From Mesostigma viride (Eukaryota; Streptophyta; Mesostigmatophyceae; Mesostigmatales; Mesostigmataceae), in NCBI GenBank assembly GCA_009746045.1, contig RPFO01002250.1, forward strand, positions 1 to 25,000: a DNA stretch of 25,000 bases, written 5' to 3'. The translations under genes were made by a program, and so were the position numbers. The notes beneath the pieces are model-generated. The model searched no databases, was not told the DNA's origin, and was given only the letters and a program-made list of their open reading frames with translations. Below, piece after piece: positions 9,691 to 18,232 of the stretch (position 1 is the first letter of the stretch; each line of letters starts with the position of its first letter).

Positions 9691-10156
9691 GGATGTGAAT
9701 TTCCGAATCCCAACGCACTTTTTATAACCTTAACGACCGTTGGAACCCAGAAATTCGACTGAAATGTTTCCATAACACACGTAACAACAAATTTGGTGGT
9801 CAACAACCCCGTAAATCCGTAACCCTGCACGCACCTCTTGCCGCCATAGCTCTTGTTCGCAGCAGGTGGGCCCTGAAGACGCCTTTTGGTCTTGCACCTG
9901 TTGGTTACAATTGCATGGCATACCAGCAATATATTGCACATAGCATTGTATTTCACACAATTATTATATTCATGCCACAAATAATAATAATAATTGTATT
10001 AAACATAGGGGGGCAGGTTGCATATTCGTTTCATTGCAGTCTAATATCAACATATTAAAAATTTCCATGCCCATAAACATTTTTGATATAGCTATTAGGT
10101 TGCTATTATATTAAATCTTACCAGCCGTGTAGTGGTTTGCGGATTGCTTTATAGGC
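9691..10156. other. AT-rich intergenic DNA without genes
   Basis: Contains a degenerate remnant of the 62-bp unit near 9705-9760 and a short (AAT)n tract near 9979-9996. Small open frames on the minus strand (about 9980-9681) have no recognisable motif and overlap repeat remnants. I see no gene here. Confidence 0.4.
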
Positions 10157-10164
10157 TTGCCACA

Positions 10165-10300
10165 CCAACCCAAAAAAAATGTTACGACGGGAGTTGAACC
10201 CGGGCCTACTAGACGTGTTCACGAGGTACTACGAGGATCAGCCAAGAATCTGTCCCGTACCGGTGTGGTTCACCAGTTCCGCACACTAGCATGGTCTCCG
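10165..10300 (-). repeat. tRNA-like / SINE-like sequence
   Basis: On the minus strand this reads GGGTTCAACTCCCG (about 10206-10187), which fits a T-arm with a Pol III B box (GGTTCAACTCC). It is followed within about 15 nt by a T8 run. Upstream, GTGTG and CACAC can pair around a loop containing GG, like a D-arm. I cannot fold a full cloverleaf with a matching acceptor stem, so this is more likely a tRNA-derived SINE or tRNA relic than a working tRNA gene. Confidence 0.35.
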
Positions 10301-10429
10301 CGTCGCGCTCGTTCATTAAATTTCGGAGAAATTTTGCCTGCTTATATACGTTTTTGAAGCCCCTCGGCGTCGCGCCGTGAAAAGCTTCCTCCGCCAGGCG
10401 TCCAATCAGGTAGCAGGAATGTGAAAAAA

Positions 10430-10672
10430 TGGGCTCGAGCTGTGTGCAGCGCCGCGTCCATGTGGCGCCACACGGCGTCAGGAGTCGGCGTGGCGCCATA
10501 TATGGCGCTGCGAATTCCCTACCGTGTGGTCTGCAGCGCCACGTCACAGTTGCGACTGCAAGTATTTTTCAGCGCGGCGCCGTCCCGGCGCCGCGCCATA
10601 TCGTTTGGCGCGTAAATTTTTTTCCCGCGCGCGGCGCCTTTTAGGCGCCGCGCCATTCCATTTGCGCGTCGG
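10430..10672. repeat. Cluster of GGCGCC-centred palindromes and hairpins
   Basis: A GC-rich stretch holds several perfect inverted repeats: TGTGGCGCCACA (10471-10482); GCGCCATATATGGCGC (10493-10508); and a 10-bp stem with 5-nt loop, arms 10629-10638 and 10644-10653. Two related segments (GGCGCCGCGCCAT followed by TTTGCGCG or TTTGGCGCG, near 10575-10612 and 10644-10670) look like diverged copies of one module. The function is unknown. It may be a remnant of a palindromic repeat family or of a miniature element. Confidence 0.6.
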
Positions 10673-11236
10673 CATACCAGCACCAGGGAATTTGAATTGC
10701 AGGTGCTGCGTTGGCGCTTTCCAGCCCTCCTGGAAGACCGACACCGTGGATGCACCTTGCACCCGAGCATCAACGGCGGGTATTCGCGACATCGGCCGAA
10801 AGTGACAACGATATTAGCAACCCGACAGCCATATTCGACTGAGCAACGCCATTGTGTGCAGCCGAAGAGTGTGAAAAGAGGTGAGCAATGGCGGTGTATG
10901 TACATGGATGCTTTTGACAGATAGTTGTCCACAAGCAGCTCGATGACGGGGGAGTGTGAGACAGATAATTTCGTCGCTTTTTTGGTGTCGTGGTGCCGGT
11001 CGCTGACGGGGGAGTGTGAGTGTTTTTGTCGGTTCTCGTTTGGTTGCAGGGATTTGCGAGCAAGCCGAGACCATCGATTGGATTGGTAAGCCCCACTTGT
11101 TCATTTGTGTGAATCCAAGCATTATTGAAGCAGGCTGTCGCAAATGTTTTCGTTTCTGGGTTGCGCCATAGCTGCGTTGCTGGGTTGCTGGGTTTTCTTG
11201 CCATGGCAGCGCCGTATGATCTTTCCCCCGGCTCCC
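10673..11236. other. Region without recognisable genes; holds a 17-bp direct repeat
   Basis: TGACGGGGGAGTGTGAG occurs perfectly at 10944-10960 and again at 11004-11020, 60 bp apart. Open frames on both strands across this stretch are short, overlap one another and show no domain. I see nothing else that can be annotated. Confidence 0.35.
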
Positions 11237-11423
11237 ATTCTTGGTTACTAACGTTGATGTTTTGCTGCTTCCTTTGGTGCTTGATCTGCCTTGGTGTCGT
11301 GCCTCCGTTTGGTGGCCGGTGGTCACGGGATGCACAACAACGCTATCAGTTTTCTTCCACCCGCTGCCGCTGCCCCCGAAGGACAAGGATAAAAAAAAGA
11401 AACATCTATAAAAAGGTACGACG
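11237..11423 (+). repeat. Diverged copy of the ~190-bp satellite spacer (S0)
   Basis: Starts ATTCTTGGTTACTAACGTTG and ends with the A-rich tail and AAAAAGGTACGACG. It shares the middle block GGTGTCGTGCCTCCGTTTGG with the later spacers, but the first and last thirds carry many differences. It marks the left edge of the satellite domain and may be an older copy. Confidence 0.75.
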
Positions 11424-11537
11424 CGTGGTGTGTTGCGTGCTTTTTTTCTTGGTTTTCTCGCTCCCTTGCAGCTCAGGTTTGCTGGCACATGTATTTATGC
11501 ATGCCGGCACCACACCACATGTATTTATGCATGCCAG
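11389..11537 (+). repeat. 149-bp direct repeat, copy 1
   Basis: Nearly identical to 11715-11863, offset 326 bp; I see one clear difference near the end (GCCGGC versus GGCGGC). It runs from the spacer's A-rich tail through a T-rich segment into the first TATTTATGCATGCC satellite words. The pair probably arose by segmental duplication at the edge of the array. Confidence 0.85.
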
Positions 11538-11714
11538 ATAACACAGGCTGTGTGTCTGACTTTTTTTCGTCCCTGTCATATGCGGTCCGCCTCTCTTTTT
11601 CGTGTTTTGTTTTTTGTTCGTATCTTCTACGGTACAACGCGACATGTTCACGGCGTCATCTGCGCGGTGTCACTAGCTTCATTTTTGCCGGCACCGCCGC
11701 CCCCGGCCGGCCCC
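11538..11714. other. Segment between the 149-bp repeats
   Basis: T-rich unique sequence, then GCCGGCACCGCCGCCCCCGGCCGGCCCC, which resembles the GC-rich end of the ~190-bp spacer. No gene is visible. Confidence 0.4.
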
Positions 11715-11863
11715 ATAAAAAAAAGAAACATCTATAAAAAGGTACGACGCGTGGTGTGTTGCGTGCTTTTTTTCTTGGTTTTCTCGCTCCCTTGCAGCTC
11801 AGGTTTGCTGGCACATGTATTTATGCATGGCGGCACCACACCACATGTATTTATGCATGCCAG
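11715..11863 (+). repeat. 149-bp direct repeat, copy 2
   Basis: Second copy of 11389-11537. It leads directly into the regular satellite array, so copy 2 is the junction between spacer-type DNA and the tandem units. Confidence 0.85.
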
Positions 11864-12424
11864 CACCCCACCACCTTTTTTCATGCATGCCAGCACCCCC
11901 CCTAGGTATTTATGCATGCCAGCACCCCCCCTCGGTATTTATGCATGCCAGCACCCCACCCTAGGTATTTATGCATGCCAGCACCCCCCCTAGGTATTTA
12001 TGCATGCCAGCACCCCCCTCGGTATTTATGCATGCCAGCACCCCCCCTCGGTATTTATGCATGCCAGCACCCCACCCTAGGTATTTATGCATGCCAGCAC
12101 CCCCCCTAGGTATTTATGCATGCCAGCACCCCCCCTCGGTATTTATGCATGCCAGCACCCCCACATGTATTTATGCATGCCAGCACCCCCCCTCGGTATT
12201 TATGCATGCCAGCACCCCACCCGACGTATTAATCCATGCCAGCACCCCCCCTCGGTATTTATGCATGCCAGCACCCCCCACATGTATTTATGCATGCCAG
12301 CACCCCCCTCGGTATTTATGCATGCCAGCACCCCCTCTAGGTATTTATGCATGCCAGCGACCCCCCCTAGGTATTTATGCATGCCAGCACCCCACCCGAC
12401 GTATTAATGCATGCCAGCACCCCC
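11864..12424 (+). repeat. Satellite array block 1 (27-30-bp unit)
   Basis: Tandem units share TATTTATGCATGCCAGCAC followed by a run of about 5-9 C and a variable 4-base word before the next TATTT: TAGG, TCGG, GACG or CATG. C-run length sets most of the variation in period. The core contains the alternating purine-pyrimidine word ATGCATGC. Open frames across the block are by-products of the unit having few stops, not genes. Confidence 0.95.
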
Positions 12425-12614
12425 ATTCTTGGTTAATAACGTCAACGTCCTTGCTGCTTCCTTTGGTGCTTGATCCGCCTTGGTGTCGTGCCTCCGTTTG
12501 GTGGCCGGTGGTCACGGGATGCACAAACGGGAACGCTATCAGTTTTCCTCCACCCGCCGCCGCTGCCCCAGGCCGGCTTAAAAATAAAAAAAGAAAAAAA
12601 GGTACGAATGGCAG
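12425..12614 (+). repeat. Satellite spacer copy S1 (~190 bp)
   Basis: Begins ATTCTTGGTTAATAACGTCA, passes through GGTGTCGTGCCTCCGTTTGG and CCCCAGGCCGGCTTAAAAAT, and ends AAAAAGGTACGAATGGCAGC before the next C-run. Copies S1, S2, S3 and S5 are almost identical, suggesting recent amplification or homogenisation. No Pol III boxes or coding potential are evident. Confidence 0.9.
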
Positions 12615-13289
12615 CCCCCCCCCTAGGTATTTATGCATGCCAGCACCCCCCCCTAGGTATTTATGCATGCCAGCACCCCCCCTAGGTATTTATGCATGCC
12701 AGCACCCCCCCTCGGTATTTATGCATGCCTGCACCCCCCTAGGTATTTATGCATGCCAGCACCCCCCCTCGGTATTTATGCATGCCAGCCCCCCCCCTAG
12801 GTATTTATGCATGCCAGCACCCCCCTAGGTATTTATGCATGCCAGCCCCCCCCCTAGGTATTTATGCATGCCAGCCCCCCCCCTAGGTATTTATGCATGC
12901 CAGCACCCCCCCTAGGTATTTATGCATGCCAGCACCCCACCCGACGTATTTATGCATGCCAGCGACCCCCCGACGTATTTATGCATGCCAGCCCCCCCCC
13001 CTAGGTATTTATGCATGCCAGCACCCCCCTAGGTATTTATGCATGCCAGCCCCCCCCCTCGGTATTTATGCATGCCAGCACCCCCCCTAGGTATTTATGC
13101 ATGCCAGCACCCCCCCTAGGTATTTATGCATGCCAGCACCCCACCCGACGTATTTATGCATGCCAGCGACCCCCCCGACGTATTTATGCATGCCAGCCCC
13201 CCCCCTAGGTATTTATGCATGCCAGCACCCCCACATGTATTTATGCATGCCAGCACCCCCCCTAGGTATTGATGCATGCCAGCACCCCC
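12615..13289 (+). repeat. Satellite array block 2
   Basis: Same unit as block 1, with TAGG the commonest variable word. Occasional GCGACC in place of GCACC and one GATGCATG unit next to the following spacer act as local markers. Confidence 0.95.
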
Positions 13290-13480
13290 ATTCTTGGTTA
13301 ATAACGTCAACGTCCTTGCTGCTTCCTTTGGTGCTTGATCTGCCTTGGTGTCGTGCCTCCGTTTGGTGGCCGGTGGTCACGGGATGCACGAACGGGAATG
13401 CTATCAGTTTTCGTCCACCCGCCGCCGCTGCCCCAGGCCGGCTTAAAAATAAAAAAAGAAAAAAAGGTACGAATGGCAGC
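13290..13480 (+). repeat. Satellite spacer copy S2
   Basis: Near-identical to S1. Differences include GCACGAACGGGAATGC where S1 has GCACAAACGGGAACGC. Confidence 0.9.
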
Positions 13481-13808
13481 CCCCCCCCTAGGTATTTATG
13501 CATGCCAGCACCCCCCCTAGGTATTTATGCATGCCAGCACCCCCCCTAGGTATTTATGCATGCCAGCGACCCCCCCGACGTATTTATGCATGCCAGCCCC
13601 CCCCCCTAGGTATTTATGCATGCCAGCACCCCCCCTAGGTATTTATGCATGCCAGCACCCCCCCCTAGGTATTTATGCATGCCAGCCCCCCCCCTAGGTA
13701 TTTATGCATGCCAGCCCCCCCCCTAGGTATTTATGCATGCCAGCACCCCCCTAGGTATTTATGCATGCCAGCACCCCCCCCTAGGTATTTATGCATGCCA
13801 GCACCCCC
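13481..13808 (+). repeat. Satellite array block 3
   Basis: A short block of about 11 units, almost all with the TAGG word, between two spacers only about 520 bp apart. Confidence 0.95.
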
Positions 13809-13999
13809 ATTCTTGGTTAATAACGTCAACGTCCTTGCTGCTTCCTTTGGTGCTTGATCTGCCTTGGTGTCGTGCCTCCGTTTGGTGGCCGGTGGTCACG
13901 GGATGCACAAACGGGAACGCTATCAGTTTTCGTCCACCCGCCGCCGCTGCCCCAGGCCGGCTTAAAAATAAAAAAAGAAAAAAAGGTACGAATGGCAGC
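13809..13999 (+). repeat. Satellite spacer copy S3
   Basis: Near-identical to S1 and S2, ending GGTACGAATGGCAGCC. It is followed by a unit with a CACGCC variant of CATGCC. Confidence 0.9.
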
Positions 14000-15104
14000 C
14001 CCCCCCCCTAGGTATTTATGCACGCCAGCACCCCCCCCTAGGTATTTATGCATGCCAGCACCCCCCTAGGTATTTATGCATGCCAGCACCCCACCCGACG
14101 TATTTATGCATGCCAGCACCCCCCCCTAGGTATTTATGCATGCCAGCACCCCCCCCTCGGTATTTATGCATGCCAGCACCCCCTCTAGGTATTTATGCAT
14201 GCCAGCACCCCCCCTAGGTATTTATGCATGCCAGCACCCCCCCTAGGTATTTATGCATGCCAGCACCCCCCCCTAGGTATTTATGCATGCCAGCACCCCC
14301 CCTAGGTATTTATGCATGCCAGCACCCCCCTAGGTATTTATGCATGCCAGCACCCCCCCTAGGTATTTATGCATGCCAGCACCCCCCTAGGTATTTATGC
14401 ATGCCAGCACCCCCCCTAGGTATTTATGCATGCCAGCACCCCCCTAGGTATTTATGCATGCCAGCACCCCCCCCTAGGTATTTATTCATGCCAGCATCCC
14501 CCCTCGGTATTTATGCATGCCAGCACCCCCCCTCGGTATTTATGCATGCCAGCACCCCCCCTCGGTATTTATGCATGCCAGCCCCCCCCCTAGGTATTTA
14601 TGCATGCCAGCACCCCCCTAGGTATTTATGCATGCCAGCACCCCCCCTAGGTATTTATGCATGCCAGCCCCCCCCCTAGGTATTTATGCATGCCAGCACC
14701 CCCCTAGGTATTTATGCATGCCAGCACCCCCCTAGGTATTTATGCTTGCCAGCACCCCCCCGACGTATTTATGCATGCCAGCCCCCCCCCCTAGGTATTT
14801 ATGCATGCCAGCACCCCCCTCGGTATTTATGCATGCCAGCACCCCCCCTAGGTATTTATGCATGCCAGCCCCCCCCTAGGTATTTATGCATGCCAGCCCC
14901 CCCCCTAGGTATTTATGCATGCCAGCACCCCCCTAGGTATTTATGCTTGCCAGCACCCCCCCTCGGTATTTATGCATGCCAGCACCCCCTCTAGGTATTT
15001 ATGCATGCCAGCACCCCCCCTAGGTATTTATGCATGCCAGCACCCCCCTAGGTATTTATGCATGCCAGCACCCCCCCGACGTATTTATGCATGCCAGCAC
15101 CCCC
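14000..15104 (+). repeat. Satellite array block 4
   Basis: Close to 40 units, mostly TAGG or TCGG type. Rare single-base variants (ATTCATGCC, ATGCTTGCC) recur in blocks 4 and 5, which suggests exchange between distant parts of the array. Confidence 0.95.
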
Positions 15105-15259
15105 ATTCTTGGTTAATAACGTCAACGTCCTTGCTGCTTCCTTTGGTGCTTGATCTGCCTTGGTGTCGTGCCTCCGTTTGGTGGCCGGTGGTCACGGGAT
15201 GCACAAACGGGAACGCTATCAGTTTTCGTCCACCCGCCGCCGCTGCCCCAGGCCGGCCC
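15105..15259 (+). repeat. Satellite spacer copy S4, left part (split by the LTR element)
   Basis: Matches S1-S3 up to CCCCAGGCCGGCCC, where the LTR retrotransposon starts. The right part resumes after the element at 22911. The last five bases, GGCCC (15255-15259), are the target duplication. Confidence 0.9.
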
Positions 15260-15731
15260 AGTTAGTCTCCATGCTTTGCTGTAGACTAAGTCTCAAAGGC
15301 ATTGTGAATACAACGTATGAATAAGCCTTGTAAACCCACGTTGGTATGTGAATATAAATACCACGTGGGCTATGCAGATAGGGATGCTAGTCGAGTCGCA
15401 TACGTTTCCCTAGATAGGTACTTTGGGTACTGAGGTACGTGACAGATGTCAGTACCCAGTATACGTAGTGTCCTGTCATTGGACGGTACTAGAGTATCCT
15501 AGATAGGGACCGTACTGCAGCGTGCATTGATTTGTGATCGCACGATGCAGTGACTAGGCAGCTACCTGTCATCGTGCGGCCTCGGGCCAACGGTCTGCAC
15601 CCAACGGTCACTGGCGGCGCAGCCGGTGAGAGGAACGTTGATAAAGGGTAAACCTATTTTCTAATGAACCAAGCAATTCATTGCTCACAGCTTCAGTGTT
15701 CTCAAGCAATATATCCCACCGCATTCTAACT
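15260..15731 (+). repeat. 5' LTR
   Basis: Starts AGTTAGTCTCC and ends CATTCTAACT. The termini form the inverted repeat AGTTAG/CTAACT and not the usual TG...CA. A TATAAATA box lies at 15353-15360, with a CACGTG motif just after it (15362-15367). A 9-bp inverted repeat, CGCACGATG (15539-15547) and CATCGTGCG (15570-15578), could form a stem-loop in the transcribed part. Confidence 0.95.
15353..15360 (+). promoter_or_regulatory. Probable TATA box of the LTR promoter
   Basis: TATAAATA in the 5' LTR, repeated at 22532-22539 in the 3' LTR. It is followed at once by CCACGTGGG, which contains a G-box-type CACGTG. Its position within the first quarter of the LTR suits a U3 promoter. No transcription start can be placed from sequence alone. 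Confidence 0.5.
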
Positions 15732-15749
15732 TGAATTTTATTTGCTACC

Positions 15750-18109
15750 ATGGCTATCACGAACAAGAATGTCGCTAAGAAGCTTACCTACAACGAGGAT
15801 GATGATGGGCAGGATCGGCGGATGCCCAGAGACAACAACAAGAAGCCGGCTGGCGATGCGGCCATTTCCAAGAAAAAGAAAAAGAACAAAAAGACTCACA
15901 ATGGTTGCCAGGACGAGGGGACGGCGGCTGCAAAGCCGACCGACCTACCCCCCTCCCCTGCGAGGCCGGAGGCCGAGACGGCTCCCCCCGGGGAGACCGG
16001 CTTACCCTCGACTCCGGCGGCCGCCCCAGCCGCAACCACGGCTGGCGCGGCCATGGCTGCGGAGACCTCGGTGGTAAACCCCACTGAGGCTCCACAGTCC
16101 GGCCCCACGTTGCCATCTCTTCGGGAGCGTATGCCCCGTCAGACGGCCTCGGTGGCACCGGACGGGACGATTACCTTTCGTCCCGCCACATCAAACCTTA
16201 ATGTCCCTTTCGCCCAGGGACATAACCACATTGAGCTAACGTTTGGGCGACCCTCTGCGTCCCTTCTTCGCAAGAAGAAGGACATGGAGAGTATTAAACT
16301 CGCACGGGTGGTGCGAAAACCTGTGGAACCCATCGCCGGACAACCAATGTCCGACGATGAGGTATCCGACACTGCCAGTCTCCCCGATGGGGAGACTGAG
16401 ATCAATCTTACCCCAGCGCTCCTGGCGGTCGAGCAGGCCGCGCTGGTGGCAAATGAAGAACGCCGAGCGCGGCAGCGGGACCGAGAGGTCCGCCGAGAGG
16501 CGGCTTTTCGGCTCGCCGCTAAGCGGCAAGAATATGAAGAGGAAGCCGCCCGTCGCCTGGCTACCCACCAGGCGATGGCGGACGCGTACCGCGAGGCCAC
16601 CCAGCGGTTACGTGACCTCTTAAAAAATGCTGACTATCCCATGGACTATGCGGACAGTCAAGACCTGGCCGAGCTTGCTCGGTCAGCACACTTTAAAACC
16701 ATGTCCTCCATCACCCAAGCCAGGGTCACGGAGGCCATCTTGGCCAAACATGGGGTGGTAGCTGAAGAAGCCCCCCCGCTGGAAACCACCAGCAAGAAAC
16801 CCTCTCCCCCCCAACCCCTGCAGTACAAGGAGGGACTGCTGGCCCTGGGCGCGAGGAAGGGCAAAGAGGCGGACTGTCCAGTCCGGCCTGCTATGATCAT
16901 GGGAGAACCACTCCCTGACATACCCGAGGATGAGGCTGCCTTTCAGGCAGCCCTCCGGGAGCATGAGGTACGCAAGGAGATGAAGCGTCTCATGCGGGAG
17001 GAGGCCAGGAGGAGAGCAGAGGCAGACACCCCTGCCCGCCCCTCCACCGATGGGGCTGGACCCAGTGGGGTTACCCGGACACCCCCGGGCTCCCCCAGGG
17101 CCACCATGACCCCCCTCCCCCTCCCCCACCACCCCAGGTTCGCCCTGTGGGTTGGGGCCCCCTCCCAAACCAGGGGGGGTGGCCAGGACCCCAGGAGGCC
17201 CTGGGGGGAGGTGCAGAGGTGCCACAGGCACCCAACAGGCCTGCTGAGGCCCCCCCAAGGAGCGGGGATGTCCTGGAACAGCTCGCCATTCTCCAGGCCC
17301 AGCTGGCCTCGTTGCAAGATCAGCAGTTAACAGCTAACCAGCTGCAAACTGTCGAGGGCCTGCGCGCCCTGATGTCGCGGTATGAGCGGGGGACCATCAA
17401 CCTGGACCCCACCCGCCTGCAACAAGCAACCGACAGCTTCTTGAGGGCCAACCCCCCTCTCACAGGTGTGTTTAACCCTCATAAAAAGGAATCCAAAATC
17501 AATATTGCTGGCTTGCCTGAGGGTCACACTGTTGAACAAGCTAAGCAATTTGTTTTTGCTTTGGAGTATGGGATGGAAGGTCTTAACCTTAGACATCAGT
17601 TTAAGGCTCTCAGGGCCTCCTCCACATTCCATCAATCATCTCCTGCAATCAGAGCATTGATTCAAACCTATCAGGAACGTACCCTGACACCTGAAGCAGC
17701 CATTGAACAGTGGCCTACCTTTATCACTGATCTGAAACAGCTAGTGCTTACCAATAACCACATGGAAGCAGTAGAACGTTTCAACTGGCTTGCTGCATAT
17801 AAGGTGAACAAGAATAACCTCTCTGGGGATGCAAAAACATACAGGGTAATGATTGAGAAAGACCTTGAGCTTCTCAAGCTCCAACCAAGGTATCTCATCC
17901 ACACCTGGCTAACAAAAGCTAATTTGCAACCTTCTGTCCTGGCTACCCTGCTTACAGGCCTCAAGTCCCTCTGGGACAACTTCAGAGCTGCCATGCTCTA
18001 TATCGAGGAGGCAGTGGACCCCCTGGGTACTGGCAACAACCAGGCCCAGGACCCCAAGGTCCAGGGTGTCCAAGGCCACAAACGCAAGGGGCAGGCCAGC
18101 CAGGGGGGG
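15750..18109 (+). pseudogene. gag: gag region of the LTR element (frame break in a C-rich run)
   Basis: Starts ATG at 15750 in a good context (ACCATGG), only 18 bp after the LTR. The N-terminal part is basic and low-complexity (SKKKKKNKK). A long charged, Ala/Arg/Glu-rich segment follows (about 16420-16640), likely helical or coiled coil, then a Pro-rich linker. Within the C-rich run 17110-17127 the frame shifts by -1. The next frame carries a Gln-rich helix and a conserved-looking stretch, LDPTRLQQATDSFLR to LLTGLKSLWDNFRAAM (about 17400-17995), the probable capsid. A second -1 shift at G7 (18103-18109) leads into the pol frame with the zinc knuckle. Gag would form the particle that packages element RNA. 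Assignment is by position and composition, with no residue-level match. Confidence 0.75.
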
Positions 18110-18201
18110 CACCCAAGACCCACAAGTCCTCCCACCAAGGGGGCAGTGGCTCTCAGGGGCGTGGCAACACGTGGCACCGTGTGCCCCTGCATGGCAACCC
18201 C

Positions 18202-18232
<31 letters not shown>

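Noticed and set aside
10187-10210. Functional tRNA gene
   Set aside because: Only the T-arm fits well; acceptor and anticodon stems could not be paired convincingly.
11430-11993. 187-codon open frame in the satellite border
   Set aside because: It joins a T-rich spacer tail to satellite units, with no recognisable domain or conserved start.
11864-12424. CRISPR array
   Set aside because: Repeats are directly adjacent with no unique spacers, and the genome is eukaryotic.
11864-15104. Long open frames across the satellite (repeating peptides such as YLCMPAP, IYACQHP, FMHASTP)
   Set aside because: The unit has few stops and its C-run length keeps changing the frame. All three frames give different repeating peptides, with no start context, no codon bias and no conserved product.
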